Of a DNA stretch of 64,000 nucleotides, positions 42,369 through 51,050 are shown piece by piece. Every line of letters starts with the position of its first letter. Position 1 is the stretch's first letter. Under the pieces are notes generated by a model, which searched no databases, was not told where the DNA came from, and worked only from the letters and a program-made list of their open reading frames with translations. The DNA is taken from positions 1 to 64,000 of the forward strand of contig NZ_JALPVJ010000023.1 in assembly GCF_023544445.1 (NCBI RefSeq), written 5' to 3'. Position numbers and translations under genes: made by a program. This DNA is from Actinoplanes sp. M2I2. GTDB taxonomy: Bacteria > Actinomycetota > Actinomycetes > Mycobacteriales > Micromonosporaceae.

Positions 42369-43433
42369 ATGAGTTCTGACCGTAGACCGTCTCGCGATGA
42401 CGCTGTCGACCTCGACGCGGCCGCGACGACGAAGACCGGCGACGACAAACCCAAGGATCTGTCGGCCGTCCCGCCCGACGCCGGGCCCGGCAGCCCGGCG
42501 AAGCTCGGCGGCAAGGGACTGTTCGCCGCCCTGAAGCGCACCCTCAAACAGTTCTCGCAGGACAACGTCTCCGACTGGGCCGCCGCGCTGACCTACTACG
42601 GCGTCCTGTCGATCTTTCCCGGCGTGCTGGTCCTGGTGTCCGTGCTCGGCCTGCTGAGCCGCAACGGCCAAGAGACAGTTCAGGACGCGGTCAAGGAACT
42701 GACCCCCAATCAGCAGTTGCAGAGCCTGGTGGACACGGTCCTCGGCCAGGTTCGAGACCCTGGAACAGCGGGCCTGGCCGCCATCCTCGGTATCGTCGTC
42801 GCGTTCTGGTCGGCCTCCGGATACATCGCCGCTTTCATGCGCGCCTCGAACGCCATCTACGACGTACCCGAGGGTCGTCCGATCTGGAAGACGCTGCCCA
42901 TCCGGGTCGGCGTCACCGCGGTCGTCGGTCTGATGCTGGTCATCTCGGCGGCCATCGTCATCTTCACCGGCGACCTCGCCAAGGTGGTCGGCGATCAGAT
43001 CGGGCTCGGCTCGGCCGCGGTCACCACCTGGAACATCGCCAAGTGGCCGGTGCTGCTCATCCTCGTCAGCCTCATGTTCGCGATTCTCTACTGGGCCTCA
43101 CCGAACGCCAAGACGGGCGCGTTCCGCTGGGTCAGCCCGGGTGGCCTCTTCGCCGTCCTGCTGTGGCTGCTGGCCTCCGTCGCGTTTGCGATCTACCTGG
43201 CCAACTTCGCCGACTACAACAAGACGTACGGCACCCTCGGCGGTGTCATCGCCTTCCTGGTCTGGATGTGGATCACCAACATCGCCGTCCTGCTCGGCGC
43301 CGAGTTCGACGCCGAACTCCAGCGCGGCCGTGCCATCGCTGCCGGCCACGACCCGACCGACGAGCCTTTCCTCCAGCTCCGCGACGACCGCAAGGTCAAG
43401 AAGGGCAGCGAGCAGGGCCTCAGTACGGAATGA
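42369..43433 (+). CDS. YihY/BrkB-family membrane protein
   Basis: This 354-residue protein has a disordered N-terminal 55 residues followed by six hydrophobic helices. DWAAALTYYGVLSIFPGVLV and NKTYGTLGGVIAFLVWMWIT are family signatures. The role is uncertain; it was once called RNase BN and is thought to be a transporter or envelope protein. GGAGGG lies 8 bases before ATG 42369. The three small genes that follow are of the types often found with it in actinobacterial stress clusters. Confidence 0.9.
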   Translation: MSSDRRPSRDDAVDLDAAATTKTGDDKPKDLSAVPPDAGPGSPAKLGGKGLFAALKRTLKQFSQDNVSDWAAALTYYGVLSIFPGVLVLVSVLGLLSRNGQETVQDAVKELTPNQQLQSLVDTVLGQVRDPGTAGLAAILGIVVAFWSASGYIAAFMRASNAIYDVPEGRPIWKTLPIRVGVTAVVGLMLVISAAIVIFTGDLAKVVGDQIGLGSAAVTTWNIAKWPVLLILVSLMFAILYWASPNAKTGAFRWVSPGGLFAVLLWLLASVAFAIYLANFADYNKTYGTLGGVIAFLVWMWITNIAVLLGAEFDAELQRGRAIAAGHDPTDEPFLQLRDDRKVKKGSEQGLSTE

Positions 43434-43550
43434 CCACTGGACTGCCGTACCGGTAGGCGCGATGACGCTGATGGTGAAGAAATTCAGCAAGTCATCGCGT
43501 CCATTCGAGAGCCGCGAGATTCCACCATCGTTGAGGAGAAGTGAACGAAT

Positions 43551-43979
43551 ATGTCGCAGGAGTTCCCCCATCAATCGCCGCCATCCGCGGCGTCCACCTC
43601 TGATCTGGTGAGCCAGGCCGCGGCTCAGATCTCGACCCTGGTGCGCGATGAGCTGACGCTGGCCAAGCTCGAGTTGACCGAGAAGGGCAAGCGGGCCGGG
43701 CTGGGCGGTGGCCTGTTCGGCGGCGCCGCGGTGCTCGCCCTGTACGGGCTCGGTCTGCTGCTGGTCCTCGCCGTCGTCCTGCTCGACCTTGCCTGGCCCC
43801 TGTGGCTGGCGGTGCTGGTGGTCATGGTGGTCGTGTTCGCCGCCGCCGGTATCGCCGCGCTGATGGGAAAGCGGAAGCTCAAGGAGGCGACGCCGCCGAT
43901 GCCCAGCGATGCCATGGCCAGCACCCAGGCCGACGTGGAAACCGTGAAGCACGCCGTACGGGAAGGACGCTCGTCATGA
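43551..43979 (+). CDS. Phage-holin-superfamily (Actinobacterial holin-X) membrane protein
   Basis: This 142-residue protein has an amphipathic start (ISTLVRDELTLAKLELTEKG), two hydrophobic helices (GGLFGGAAVLALYGLGLLLV and PLWLAVLVVMVVVFAAAGIA) and a hydrophilic tail. The family is named after holins but is chromosomal and without proven lytic function. It overlaps the next gene by ATGA. Confidence 0.87.
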   Translation: MSQEFPHQSPPSAASTSDLVSQAAAQISTLVRDELTLAKLELTEKGKRAGLGGGLFGGAAVLALYGLGLLLVLAVVLLDLAWPLWLAVLVVMVVVFAAAGIAALMGKRKLKEATPPMPSDAMASTQADVETVKHAVREGRSS

Positions 43980-44335
43980 CGAACCCGGACACTCCCACCG
44001 ATCCTCGGCAACTCCGGGCCGAGATCGAGCAGACCCGCGCCGAGCTCGGCGAAACGGTGCAGCAACTCGCCGCCAAGACCGATGTCAAAGCGCGCGCCAA
44101 GCAGGCCCTGACCGACACCACCGGCCAGATGCGGCAGAAGCTCAGCAGCCTCAAGGATCAGGCGGGGCAGGCAACGGACGTGGTCGCGAACCAGGCGTCG
44201 ACGGCGAAGCGCCGGCTGGCCCAATCCGACCTTCCGGCTCCGATGCGCCGGCCTTTGCCGCTGGCCGCGATCGGCGCAACGGTCGCCGCCTTGTTCGTCG
44301 TCATCGTCGTCGTGGCCCGCCGGAGGCGGTCATGA
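43976..44335 (+). CDS. DUF3618 protein
   Basis: This 119-residue protein starts with the family motif LRAEIEQTRAELGETVQQLA, continues with helical repeats resembling apolipoprotein-like coiled coils, and ends with one membrane helix and a basic tail (VIVVVARRRRS). It is C-terminally anchored, with the helical part in the cytoplasm. It overlaps both neighbours by 4 bases. Confidence 0.87.
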   Translation: MTNPDTPTDPRQLRAEIEQTRAELGETVQQLAAKTDVKARAKQALTDTTGQMRQKLSSLKDQAGQATDVVANQASTAKRRLAQSDLPAPMRRPLPLAAIGATVAALFVVIVVVARRRRS

Positions 44336-44604
44336 GCAGCAAGGTGGTGAAGTTCGCGTACAAGCCTGTCGGTCTGCTGCTGGGCGCGGGCGCCGGCGTC
44401 ATCTCCGGCATCATCTTCAAGCAGGTGTGGAAGGTCGCCGGCCATGACGACGATACGCCGAATGCGACGGACGAGGACCGCGGGTGGACCGAAATCCTGC
44501 TCGCTGCCGCGATCCAGGGAGCGATTTTCGCCGCCGTGAAAGCAGCGATCGACCGGGCCGGCGCCACCGGCGTCCGCAAGGCCACCGGACAGTGGCCGGG
44601 TTGA
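44332..44604 (+). CDS. DUF4235 membrane protein
   Basis: This 90-residue protein has two hydrophobic segments (FAYKPVGLLLGAGAGVISGI and LLAAAIQGAIFAAVKAAIDR) separated by an acidic loop. It is the last member of the overlapping set YihY, holin-like, DUF3618, DUF4235. Its role is unknown. Confidence 0.86.
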   Translation: MSSKVVKFAYKPVGLLLGAGAGVISGIIFKQVWKVAGHDDDTPNATDEDRGWTEILLAAAIQGAIFAAVKAAIDRAGATGVRKATGQWPG

Positions 44605-44732
44605 GTCGTCCCGACGACGCAGCAGACCGCGATCCAACTCCATGACAAGAGGCTGCTGCACTGGTGCCTCATCCCTTCCAAAGTTGGGGCACCAGTGCAG
44701 GCGCCACCTTCCCCAAGCCGGGTTGGATTCAC

Positions 44733-45378
44733 CTCCGTAATCGCAGTCTCGTCACCGCCGTGGGCATCACTTTCATCTTCATGGGCACGTTCGGCGCCCA
44801 GTACTACTTCTTCACCATCTATCTGCAGGACGTCCAGGGCTTCGGCGCACTGCAGACCGGGCTCGCCTTCCTCCCGGCCGCGTTGCTCGCGATGATCGGC
44901 ACCAAGGCCAGCGAGAAACTCCTCGGCCGGCTCGGCATGCGGCCGACCCTGCTCATCGGTCTGCTGCTCGGCGCGGCCGGAAATGACGCTGCTGGCTGCC
45001 GCCATGTCGCCGACCGGTGGCTACGCGGCCCTGCTGCCCGGCGTGGCGCTGCTCAGCCTCGGTCAGGGCATCGCGTGGACCGCGATGTTCGTCGCCGCGA
45101 GCACCGGCGTCGACGCCGCCCACCAGGGCATCGCTTCGGCGATGGCCTCCACGACGCACCAGATCGGTGGCGCTGTCGGGCTGGCCGTCCTCATCGCGGT
45201 CGCCGGCCTCGGACACCCCGACACCACCGGCGCCGCCATGGTCTCCGGTCTGCGCGTCGCCGGCTGGGTCGCGGCCGCGCTCACGCTTCCCGGCGTCGGC
45301 ATCGCTCTCACCCTGCGCCGGTCGCGCGACGCGGCCCCCACCGTCGAAGCCGCTCCGCAGCCCGCCTCGATCTCGTAG
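44733..45378 (+). pseudogene. MFS transporter remnant with frameshift
   Basis: The last six or so helices of a DHA2-type MFS transporter are recognisable, from RNRSLVTAVGITFIFMGTFG to TLPGVGIALTLRRSRDA. The reading frame changes at about 44981-44983, where GAAATGACG joins LLIGLLLGAAG to MTLLAAAMSP. The first half of the transporter is absent. A GC-rich terminator hairpin remains downstream. Confidence 0.75.
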
Positions 45379-45418
45379 ACGGGTCGGCCCATCGGTTGAT
45401 GGTCCTCGCTCTGCGCCT

Positions 45419-45449
45419 CTGCAGCGGTCCACTGAAGGGACCGCTGCAG
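45419..45449 (+). terminator. Terminator after the MFS remnant
   Basis: A perfect 12-bp stem CTGCAGCGGTCC with a 7-base loop. Confidence 0.75.
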
Positions 45450-45626
45450 GGGCATTTCCCCCACAAGACTTGCCGGTGGACGGCGATCGAGCTCAGGCAG
45501 GGCTACTGACGTACCGACCGGTGCGCACGTTCGGGAAGCAACGACGGGTTGGCTGTTGACAACGCGGCATCGCGGGTACGGTAGGCGGCGTCACCGTCCA
45601 CATGGGTTGGCAAGGCGGAGGTAAGG

Positions 45627-46469
45627 GTGCCGGTCACAGGCCAACGCGTCGTGCGGCGGGCGTTGGGGCGGCGATTGACGCGCCTTCGCACGGCGTCGGG
45701 GATGAGCCGGCGCGATGTGGTGGACGCGCGGCTCGGCATCTCGGAGCCGACGCTGCACCGCATCGAGACGGGCAAGGTGCCGGTCACCGGGGCCAATGTC
45801 CGCGCGCTGTGCTGGCTCTACGGCGCTGACCAGGGCATCACCGACGCGCTTGCCGACCTCGCGCTGGGCACGTCACAGCAGGAGTGGTGGGACGCCAGCC
45901 CGGTGATCCCCGAATGGTTCAAGCTGTACGTCGGGCTGGAGGCGTCCGCCGCCCGGATGTTCGGGTACGACGGCGAGGTCGTTCCCGGCGAGCTGCAGAC
46001 CCCGGAGTACGCGCGGGCCATCTTCGGCGCCGAGCAGCCGGCCGACGGCGCCGAGCAGCCGGCCGACTCCGAGCTCGGCGAGCGCCACATCAAGCTCCGC
46101 ATGCAGCGGCAGAAGACACTCTTCGCCCGTAACCCACCGATCCACCTCGTGACGGTTCTGGGCGAGGGGGCGTTGACCCGGCCGGTCGGCGGCGAACAGG
46201 TGATGAAGGGGCAGATCGAGCATCTACGGCGGCTGTCCCGGGAGGATACGGTCGACATCCGGGTGCTGCCGTTCTCGGTCGGGGCGCACGCGGCGATGGC
46301 CGGCGCCTTCCGGATCCTGGAGTTCGACGACCCGGACGATCCCGACGTGGTCTACCTCGAATCGCACGTCGGTGCGCTCTACCTGGAGGAGCAGTTCGAG
46401 GTCGACGAATACCGGCGGATCTTCGATTTGATCGGCAAAGATTCCGTGCCGGTCGGAGAGTTCCGCTGA
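45627..46469 (+). CDS. XRE-family regulator with DUF5753
   Basis: This 280-residue protein has an N-terminal helix-turn-helix (DVVDARLGISEPTLHRIETG) and the actinobacterial DUF5753 domain from about residue 95 (WFKLYVGLEASAARMFGYDG). A small internal duplication, GAEQPAD repeated twice, sits at about residues 134-147. Such regulators often act with small DUF397 proteins. Here the DUF397 gene follows immediately but on the opposite strand. GGAGGTAAGG precedes the GTG start. Confidence 0.9.
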   Translation: MPVTGQRVVRRALGRRLTRLRTASGMSRRDVVDARLGISEPTLHRIETGKVPVTGANVRALCWLYGADQGITDALADLALGTSQQEWWDASPVIPEWFKLYVGLEASAARMFGYDGEVVPGELQTPEYARAIFGAEQPADGAEQPADSELGERHIKLRMQRQKTLFARNPPIHLVTVLGEGALTRPVGGEQVMKGQIEHLRRLSREDTVDIRVLPFSVGAHAAMAGAFRILEFDDPDDPDVVYLESHVGALYLEEQFEVDEYRRIFDLIGKDSVPVGEFR

Positions 46470-46473
46470 CGAA

Positions 46474-46505
46474 CTGATCTCGTCGGCGAGGTTCGACGCG
46501 ATCAG
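46474..46505. terminator. Imperfect hairpin between convergent genes
   Basis: CTGATC-T-CGTCG pairs with CGACG-C-GATCAG (one mismatch) around an 8-base loop, between the XRE gene and the convergent DUF397 gene. Confidence 0.5.
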
Positions 46506-46708
46506 TCGGTCAGGAGCTGGTCGAACTCGCCGCGCTTGGCGCCGAACAGGAACGAGTCCCACTCCTCGGTCGTGAACATCACGGTGCCGGCCTCGCGTGC
46601 CTTGCTGTTGCGGACCTCGATGTGGCCGTCCTGACGGCGGGCCTCGACGCAACTGCCTCCGTTGCCGGTCGATCTGCTGGAAATGATCCAGCCGGATTCG
46701 CCACTCAT
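46502..46708 (-). CDS. DUF397 protein
   Basis: This 68-residue protein has the family layout: a start around WIISSRSTGNGGSCVEARR, then HIEVRNSKAREAGTVMFTTE and EWDSFLFGAKRGEFD. Members are partners or antagonists of XRE/DUF5753 regulators, as in the Streptomyces BldB- and WhiJ-type systems. The gene is convergent with the regulator at 45627, not in the usual same-strand order. GGAGGGG precedes the ATG. Confidence 0.9.
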   Translation of the reverse strand: MSGESGWIISSRSTGNGGSCVEARRQDGHIEVRNSKAREAGTVMFTTEEWDSFLFGAKRGEFDQLLTD

Positions 46709-46829
46709 CAGTGCCCCTCCTTCAGGAGTTGCTTACGTTCGGTGATCAGATTGCCACTGGTTCCCTGGCCTGGCCCGCCTTCCGGCGCCCATCTGACATG
46801 CGAAATTGGTGCACCAGACCCAGGGATGA

Positions 46830-46848
46830 CCTTTTCACCATGAAAAGG
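46830..46848. promoter_or_regulatory. Palindrome upstream of the DUF397 gene
   Basis: CCTTTTCA-CCA-TGAAAAGG is a perfect 8-bp-arm inverted repeat, 122 bases upstream of the DUF397 start. The 316-base gap 46709-47024 otherwise holds no gene I can support. Confidence 0.55.
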
Positions 46849-47024
46849 CACGCACCTAGAGTAGCCGAAAGCCATCCCGGATGCATCATGTCATCGTGAT
46901 AGTCGTTCTCGTGAAATCTTGCACGTGCCTCGGGCGGCTGCCATGATTCCACTGTGGCGGTGGCGAAGCCTCGCCGTCGGCTCGACAGCCCCGCTGGTCC
47001 GCCGCAGTTCTGAGAGGACGGCCG

Positions 47025-47981
47025 ATGCGGATCCTCGATCCTGCCACCGCCGACACGAGCGGTGCACCGCTTGATGACGCTCAGCCGCGGAACACGCCCG
47101 AGACTGCCCGCCTCCAAGCCCGCATCGATCAGCTCGCGGCCCACGTCCAGCGGCTGGAGCAGGAGCGCGCCTCGCTCCGATGGATGGCCGGCCACGACGA
47201 GCTCACCGGACTCGCCAACCGCCGCCTCTTCCACGCGCTCGCCTCGGAACTGCTGCGCGGCGACGATTGCCCGTCGGCCGTTCTGGTTCTCGACCTCAAC
47301 GGTTTCAAGCCGATCAACGACACGTACGGGCACGACGCCGGCGACGAGGTCCTCTGTGTGGTCGCCCGGCGCATGGCCGCCTGCTTCGGCGACCATCTGG
47401 TGGCCCGGTTCGGCGGTGACGAATTCGCCGCGCTGCTGCGCGCGCCGCGCGCCGACGTCCCCGAGGCGTGGTGGCACGAGGTGGCCGGCGCGCTGAGCGC
47501 TGCGATCGCACCCCCGATGGAGGTGCAGGGCCACACCCTGTCCGTGACCGCCTCGATCGGCGTTGTACCGGCTGGACGCTTCGCCGACCTCCCCGGCCTG
47601 CTGCGCCGCGCGGACGGGGCGATGTTCAACGCCAAGCGGCACGCCAACACCACCGACAAAGCCGTCAGCACCTGGGTCCTGGCCACCGAGAGCGGCAACC
47701 ACACCGAGACGTACGGGGGCGCCACCGACCCGGAGTCCTCGTCGGCCCCGACCACCTCGGAACTCGCAGGGTCGTGCCGGCCGGGCGACCCGGTATGGGT
47801 GCACCGCAGTGGCGCCCGTCGTGCCGGAGTGGTCGAGAGCGCCTGCGAATGGGCGGCCCTGGTCCGCTACCGATGCCCTAACGGCGCCGGCACGATGGTC
47901 GACACGATCCCCACGAACTGCCTCACGATCCGGGACGAAGTCGATCCGTACCTGGACCGGAAGTCTTCCCCCTACCGGTGA
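47025..47981 (+). CDS. Soluble diguanylate cyclase with a C-terminal accessory domain
   Basis: This 318-residue GGDEF protein makes the second messenger cyclic di-GMP. The catalytic GGDEF is at residues 130-134 (ARFGGDEF), preceded by DELTGLANRRLF. A short coiled coil (residues 25-50) could dimerise it. The RxxD inhibitory site five residues before GGDEF is absent, so product feedback is unlikely. There is no membrane or PAS sensor domain. After the cyclase, about residues 250-300 (GDPVWVHRSGARRAGVVESA) form a small unidentified domain. GAGAGGA precedes the ATG. Confidence 0.88.
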   Translation: MRILDPATADTSGAPLDDAQPRNTPETARLQARIDQLAAHVQRLEQERASLRWMAGHDELTGLANRRLFHALASELLRGDDCPSAVLVLDLNGFKPINDTYGHDAGDEVLCVVARRMAACFGDHLVARFGGDEFAALLRAPRADVPEAWWHEVAGALSAAIAPPMEVQGHTLSVTASIGVVPAGRFADLPGLLRRADGAMFNAKRHANTTDKAVSTWVLATESGNHTETYGGATDPESSSAPTTSELAGSCRPGDPVWVHRSGARRAGVVESACEWAALVRYRCPNGAGTMVDTIPTNCLTIRDEVDPYLDRKSSPYR

Positions 47982-47991
47982 GTGCCGGCGC

Positions 47992-48008
47992 GGCGGCCGG
48001 TCGCCGCC
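47992..48008. terminator. Short hairpin between convergent genes
   Basis: GGCGGC-CGGTC-GCCGCC is a 6-bp stem just after the cyclase stop. It may terminate both transcripts, but it is weak. Confidence 0.35.
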
Positions 48009-48018
48009 ACGCTGCCCG

Positions 48019-48945
48019 TCAGCCGACCGTCAGCACGAGCTTTCCGCGCAGGCCACCGGCCAGTACCCGTCGGTGGGCGTCGGCCGCTTCGGTCAACGGC
48101 ATCGTGGTCGCCACGCGCGTCCGCAGCCGTCCCGCCGCCACCTGCCCCACCAGGTCGGCCAGCAGCTCGCGATCGTGCGCGATGAGTTGCAGCTCCTGAC
48201 GCACACCACGAGCTGGAACGAGAGCCGGCGTGGGCCGGGTCGCGACCACGACTCCCCTGTCCTCGACGGCAGCGGCCGCCGCCTCGCCGAGGGCGAGCGC
48301 GTCGAACACCGCGGCCACCGGCCCGGCCTTGGCCAGATCGGCGGAACGAGGAACGACCTCGTGCGCGCCGAGGCCGTGCACCCACTGCTCATCGGAGTGG
48401 CTGGCCTGCGCCAGAACACGGTAGCCGCTCTGAACGGCAAGCTGGGTGGCGAAGCCGCCCACACCGCCGCTGGCACCGGTGATCAGAATGCTGCTGCCGG
48501 GAGCAAGCATGGCCAACGACACCAGTGACAGCCCCTGGTGTGCGGTCTGGGCGTTGAGCGGCACCGTGGCAGCGGACGCGAAGTCGACCTCGTCCGGCAA
48601 CCGGACCAACCAGTCCGTGTCGGCCGCCACGAACTCGGCGTAGCCACCCGGTTTACCCCGGGTCAGATACCACGGAATCATCCCGACGACCCGGTCACCC
48701 ACCCCGAACTCCGCCGTGTCGGGGCCGACGGAGGCCACCTCGCCGGCGATGTCCCACCCGGGCGAGAACGGCGGCCGATCCGGCCCGCGAGGGATCTCCC
48801 CGGTGGTGGCGGCCACGTCAGCCGGGTGCACACAGACCGCGCGGATCCTGACCACGACCTGCCCGGGCCCCGCCTCGGGGTCGGGCAGCTCGGTCACCTG
48901 CAACACCTCAGGACCGCCAAGCGCGGCCGCGACGACTCCCAGCAT
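48019..48945 (-). CDS. NADP-dependent quinone oxidoreductase-like protein
   Basis: This 308-residue medium-chain reductase lacks zinc ligands and belongs to the zeta-crystallin/quinone oxidoreductase group. The cofactor motif is LITGASGGVGGFATQLAV. SPGWDIAGEVASVG marks the N-terminal GroES-like domain. The electron acceptor is unknown. Confidence 0.87.
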   Translation of the reverse strand: MLGVVAAALGGPEVLQVTELPDPEAGPGQVVVRIRAVCVHPADVAATTGEIPRGPDRPPFSPGWDIAGEVASVGPDTAEFGVGDRVVGMIPWYLTRGKPGGYAEFVAADTDWLVRLPDEVDFASAATVPLNAQTAHQGLSLVSLAMLAPGSSILITGASGGVGGFATQLAVQSGYRVLAQASHSDEQWVHGLGAHEVVPRSADLAKAGPVAAVFDALALGEAAAAAVEDRGVVVATRPTPALVPARGVRQELQLIAHDRELLADLVGQVAAGRLRTRVATTMPLTEAADAHRRVLAGGLRGKLVLTVG

Positions 48946-49019
48946 GCGTCCACTCTAGACCGGCGTCGCCCGATAGATGACCCCCGCTCTTCCGGAGCGA
49001 CGGCTTGCGGGCGGCAGCG

Positions 49020-49595
49020 ATGATGGCCGACATGCGACGCATATTGATTGTCATGATTTCGGCGCTGATGGGGCTGCTGGCCGCTACCGGGCCGGCCGTG
49101 GCGCATCCACGGGGGATTCCGGATCGGCTCATGATGCAACCGGACGACCTCGGCGGCGCGGCGCCGGGACCGGTCGAGGAGGGACTGGCGTGGCCGCTGC
49201 TGCCCCAGCCCTGCGCGGACCGGCCGATCCCGCAGCCGGTGGCCGGCCGAGCGCAGGCCGCCGACTACGACACGCGGTTCCGCGTCTATCAGAACGTGAC
49301 CCGCTTCCGGGGTGACGGCGCTCAGCGGTACCTCACCGAGCTGAAGGCCCAGCTCGCCGACTGCGGTGTGGGCGGCGGCGACAACGGCTTCGATCCGGTC
49401 GCCGAGGACCACCTCGGGCCGGACACCGTGCTGTTCCTCGGCAACTACGAGCTGGGCGACCGATGGGTGGCGTACGTGGCGGCGGCGGTGGGCCGGCACG
49501 TCGTGGTCATCATGGTGTCCGACTCGTACCTGGGGGCCGGTGATCCGACCCTGGCGAACGGGCTCGCCCAGGCGGCCATGGCTCGTCTCCGGTAG
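49020..49595 (+). CDS. Exported protein of unknown function
   Basis: This protein of about 190 residues has a signal peptide (MRRILIVMISALMGLLAATG, cleavage near AVAHP). The mature domain has two cysteines and an alternating strand/helix pattern (FRVYQNVTRFRGDGAQRYLT and LKAQLADCGVGGGDNG). It is reminiscent of PknH-like extracellular sensor domains, but I cannot assign it. Start codons at 49020, 49023 and 49032 are all possible. Confidence 0.65.
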   Translation: MMADMRRILIVMISALMGLLAATGPAVAHPRGIPDRLMMQPDDLGGAAPGPVEEGLAWPLLPQPCADRPIPQPVAGRAQAADYDTRFRVYQNVTRFRGDGAQRYLTELKAQLADCGVGGGDNGFDPVAEDHLGPDTVLFLGNYELGDRWVAYVAAAVGRHVVVIMVSDSYLGAGDPTLANGLAQAAMARLR

Positions 49596-49606
49596 CCAGC
49601 CTCCCG

Positions 49607-50005
49607 GCCCGGGCCGCGGTCGTGGGTGATGACGGCGATCGTGCTGCCCTCGGCGTGCAGTTGCGGCATCAAGTCCAGGACCGCGTGTCCCGTGGCGGTG
49701 TCGAGGGCGCCGGTCGGCTCGTCGGCCAGGATCAGCGCCGGGTGTTCACCAGCGCGCGGGCGATAGCGACGCGCTGACGTTCACCACCCGACAGCCGGCC
49801 CGGTCGGTGCCCATGCGGTGGGCCAGTCCGACCCGGGCCGGCGCCTCACCGGCCGTCTCGGGGCGGCGCTTGCGAGAGACACCGCAATAGAGCAGCCCGG
49901 TCGATACGTTGTCCGCGGCGGTCAGGCCTTCGGCCAGATGGAACTGCTGAAAGACGAAGCCGAGCAGACGTCCGCGCAGAGCCGAGAGTTCCCGGTCCTT
50001 CGACG
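49607..50005 (-). pseudogene. MacB/LolD-type ABC transporter ATPase remnant
   Basis: Pieces of one ATPase are spread over three frames. LGFVFQQFHLAEGLTAADNV is the Q-loop region, GRLSGGERQRVAIARALVN is the signature and ALILADEPTGALDTATG is Walker B, followed by VITHD. Frameshifts lie near 49810 (between LAHRMG and HRPG) and near 49745 (after ARALVNT). Walker A and everything before the Q loop are missing, as is the C terminus. Confidence 0.75.
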
Positions 50006-50247
50006 ACAGCCTGGAGCAGGTCGCGGAGGCCCACCGCGGCGCGGCCGAACACGCCGGAATAGCGCTGCGGCACGCCCCGGGCGCGGATCTGGTGCTGATC
50101 CTCGATCCGGTGGCAGCGTGACGATCGGCACGACGCCCGCGCCCAACGCGTTGATCATCACGGTCGCCGACACCGGCGTCGGTATCGCACCCGACGACCT
50201 TCCGAAGGCGTTCGACCGGTTCTGGCGGGCGGACTCGTCACGCAGTC
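50005..50247 (+). pseudogene. Histidine kinase remnant
   Basis: LEQVAEAHRGAAEHAGIALR is the stretch between the phospho-acceptor domain and the ATPase domain of a sensor kinase. Across a frame change at about 50118 it continues with TIGTTPAPNALIITVADTGV and GIAPDDLPKAFDRFWRADSS, the G1 and F boxes. The N box is deleted and both ends are missing. It resembles, but is not identical to, the kinase at 54018. Its left end abuts the ABC remnant. Confidence 0.72.
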
Positions 50248-51050
50248 GCCGCGGTCAGGGCGCTGATCTCCCGCTGGTCCGGCGCCTTCGGGAGGTACTG
50301 CCGCACGATCAGGACCAGCACGCGCAGCGCCACCGTCATCAACTCGGTGCCGTCCGTCTCGGCGGTCAGGTCCGGTCCGCTTTGATGCAACGCCAACGCC
50401 CGCAGATACCGGCCGGCAACGGTCGACGGTTCCGGCGCGGCCGGCTGCCGCCGCAGGGTTTTACGACTGCGCGTCGGGGCCGGCGGACGCCATGGCGAGC
50501 GCATCCGGCGGGTCAGATCGGGCAGGCGATCCGCGTCGGTCAGATACCGCTGCCCGGTACGGCGGCACGTTGGCTGCTCGACCATGACAGCGTCCTCACC
50601 ACCGGGCGGCAGCGCCATCGCCGCCAACGCCCGCTCCGCCTCGGCCAGCACAGCATCGACCTGCTCGCCGTCCAACTCCAGCTCGTCGACCAAGGCGAAC
50701 AACCCGGGATACATGATCTCGCCGGCCCGGACCGGGTCGACCGCACCGAGCAGCCAGCCCTCACCGCTCGCGCCGCGCACCACCGCCTCCACCGTGCGGG
50801 CATCGAAACCCTGAGCACCGGGAGCCCGCTCGACGAAACGACGTGCGAACGTCGTCACCAGGTGCCGATCACCGAACTGACCGAACCGCCGCAACGCCAG
50901 GAGCGCGAACGCGACCGACGTCACCTCGGGCCACCAGCCACCGGACAACTCGGTGTCCAGAACCCGGGTCACCTCGTCATCGTCGCCCCGCAACTCGGCA
51001 CGAAGCAGTCGCCCTTCAGCGGTTCGCAGGGACGCAGGCACACCGGTCAC
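50238..51050 (-). CDS. Conserved-looking cytoplasmic protein, unknown
   Basis: I do not recognise this 270-residue protein. It has no signal peptide or membrane helix. Much of it is helical (VDAVLAEAERALAAMALPPG), and a basic linker (RSPWRPPAPTRSRKTLRRQP) separates a C-terminal helical part. Codon use is normal for the genome. Its 3' end overlaps the kinase remnant and its 5' end overlaps the tail of the transposase remnant, so its surroundings have been rearranged. Confidence 0.6.
   Translation of the reverse strand: MTGVPASLRTAEGRLLRAELRGDDDEVTRVLDTELSGGWWPEVTSVAFALLALRRFGQFGDRHLVTTFARRFVERAPGAQGFDARTVEAVVRGASGEGWLLGAVDPVRAGEIMYPGLFALVDELELDGEQVDAVLAEAERALAAMALPPGGEDAVMVEQPTCRRTGQRYLTDADRLPDLTRRMRSPWRPPAPTRSRKTLRRQPAAPEPSTVAGRYLRALALHQSGPDLTAETDGTELMTVALRVLVLIVRQYLPKAPDQREISALTAATA

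Noticed and set aside
45556..45582. Promoter TTGACA/TACGGT before the XRE gene
   Set aside because: The spacer is only 15 bp and the -10 match is weak, so I do not list it as a feature.
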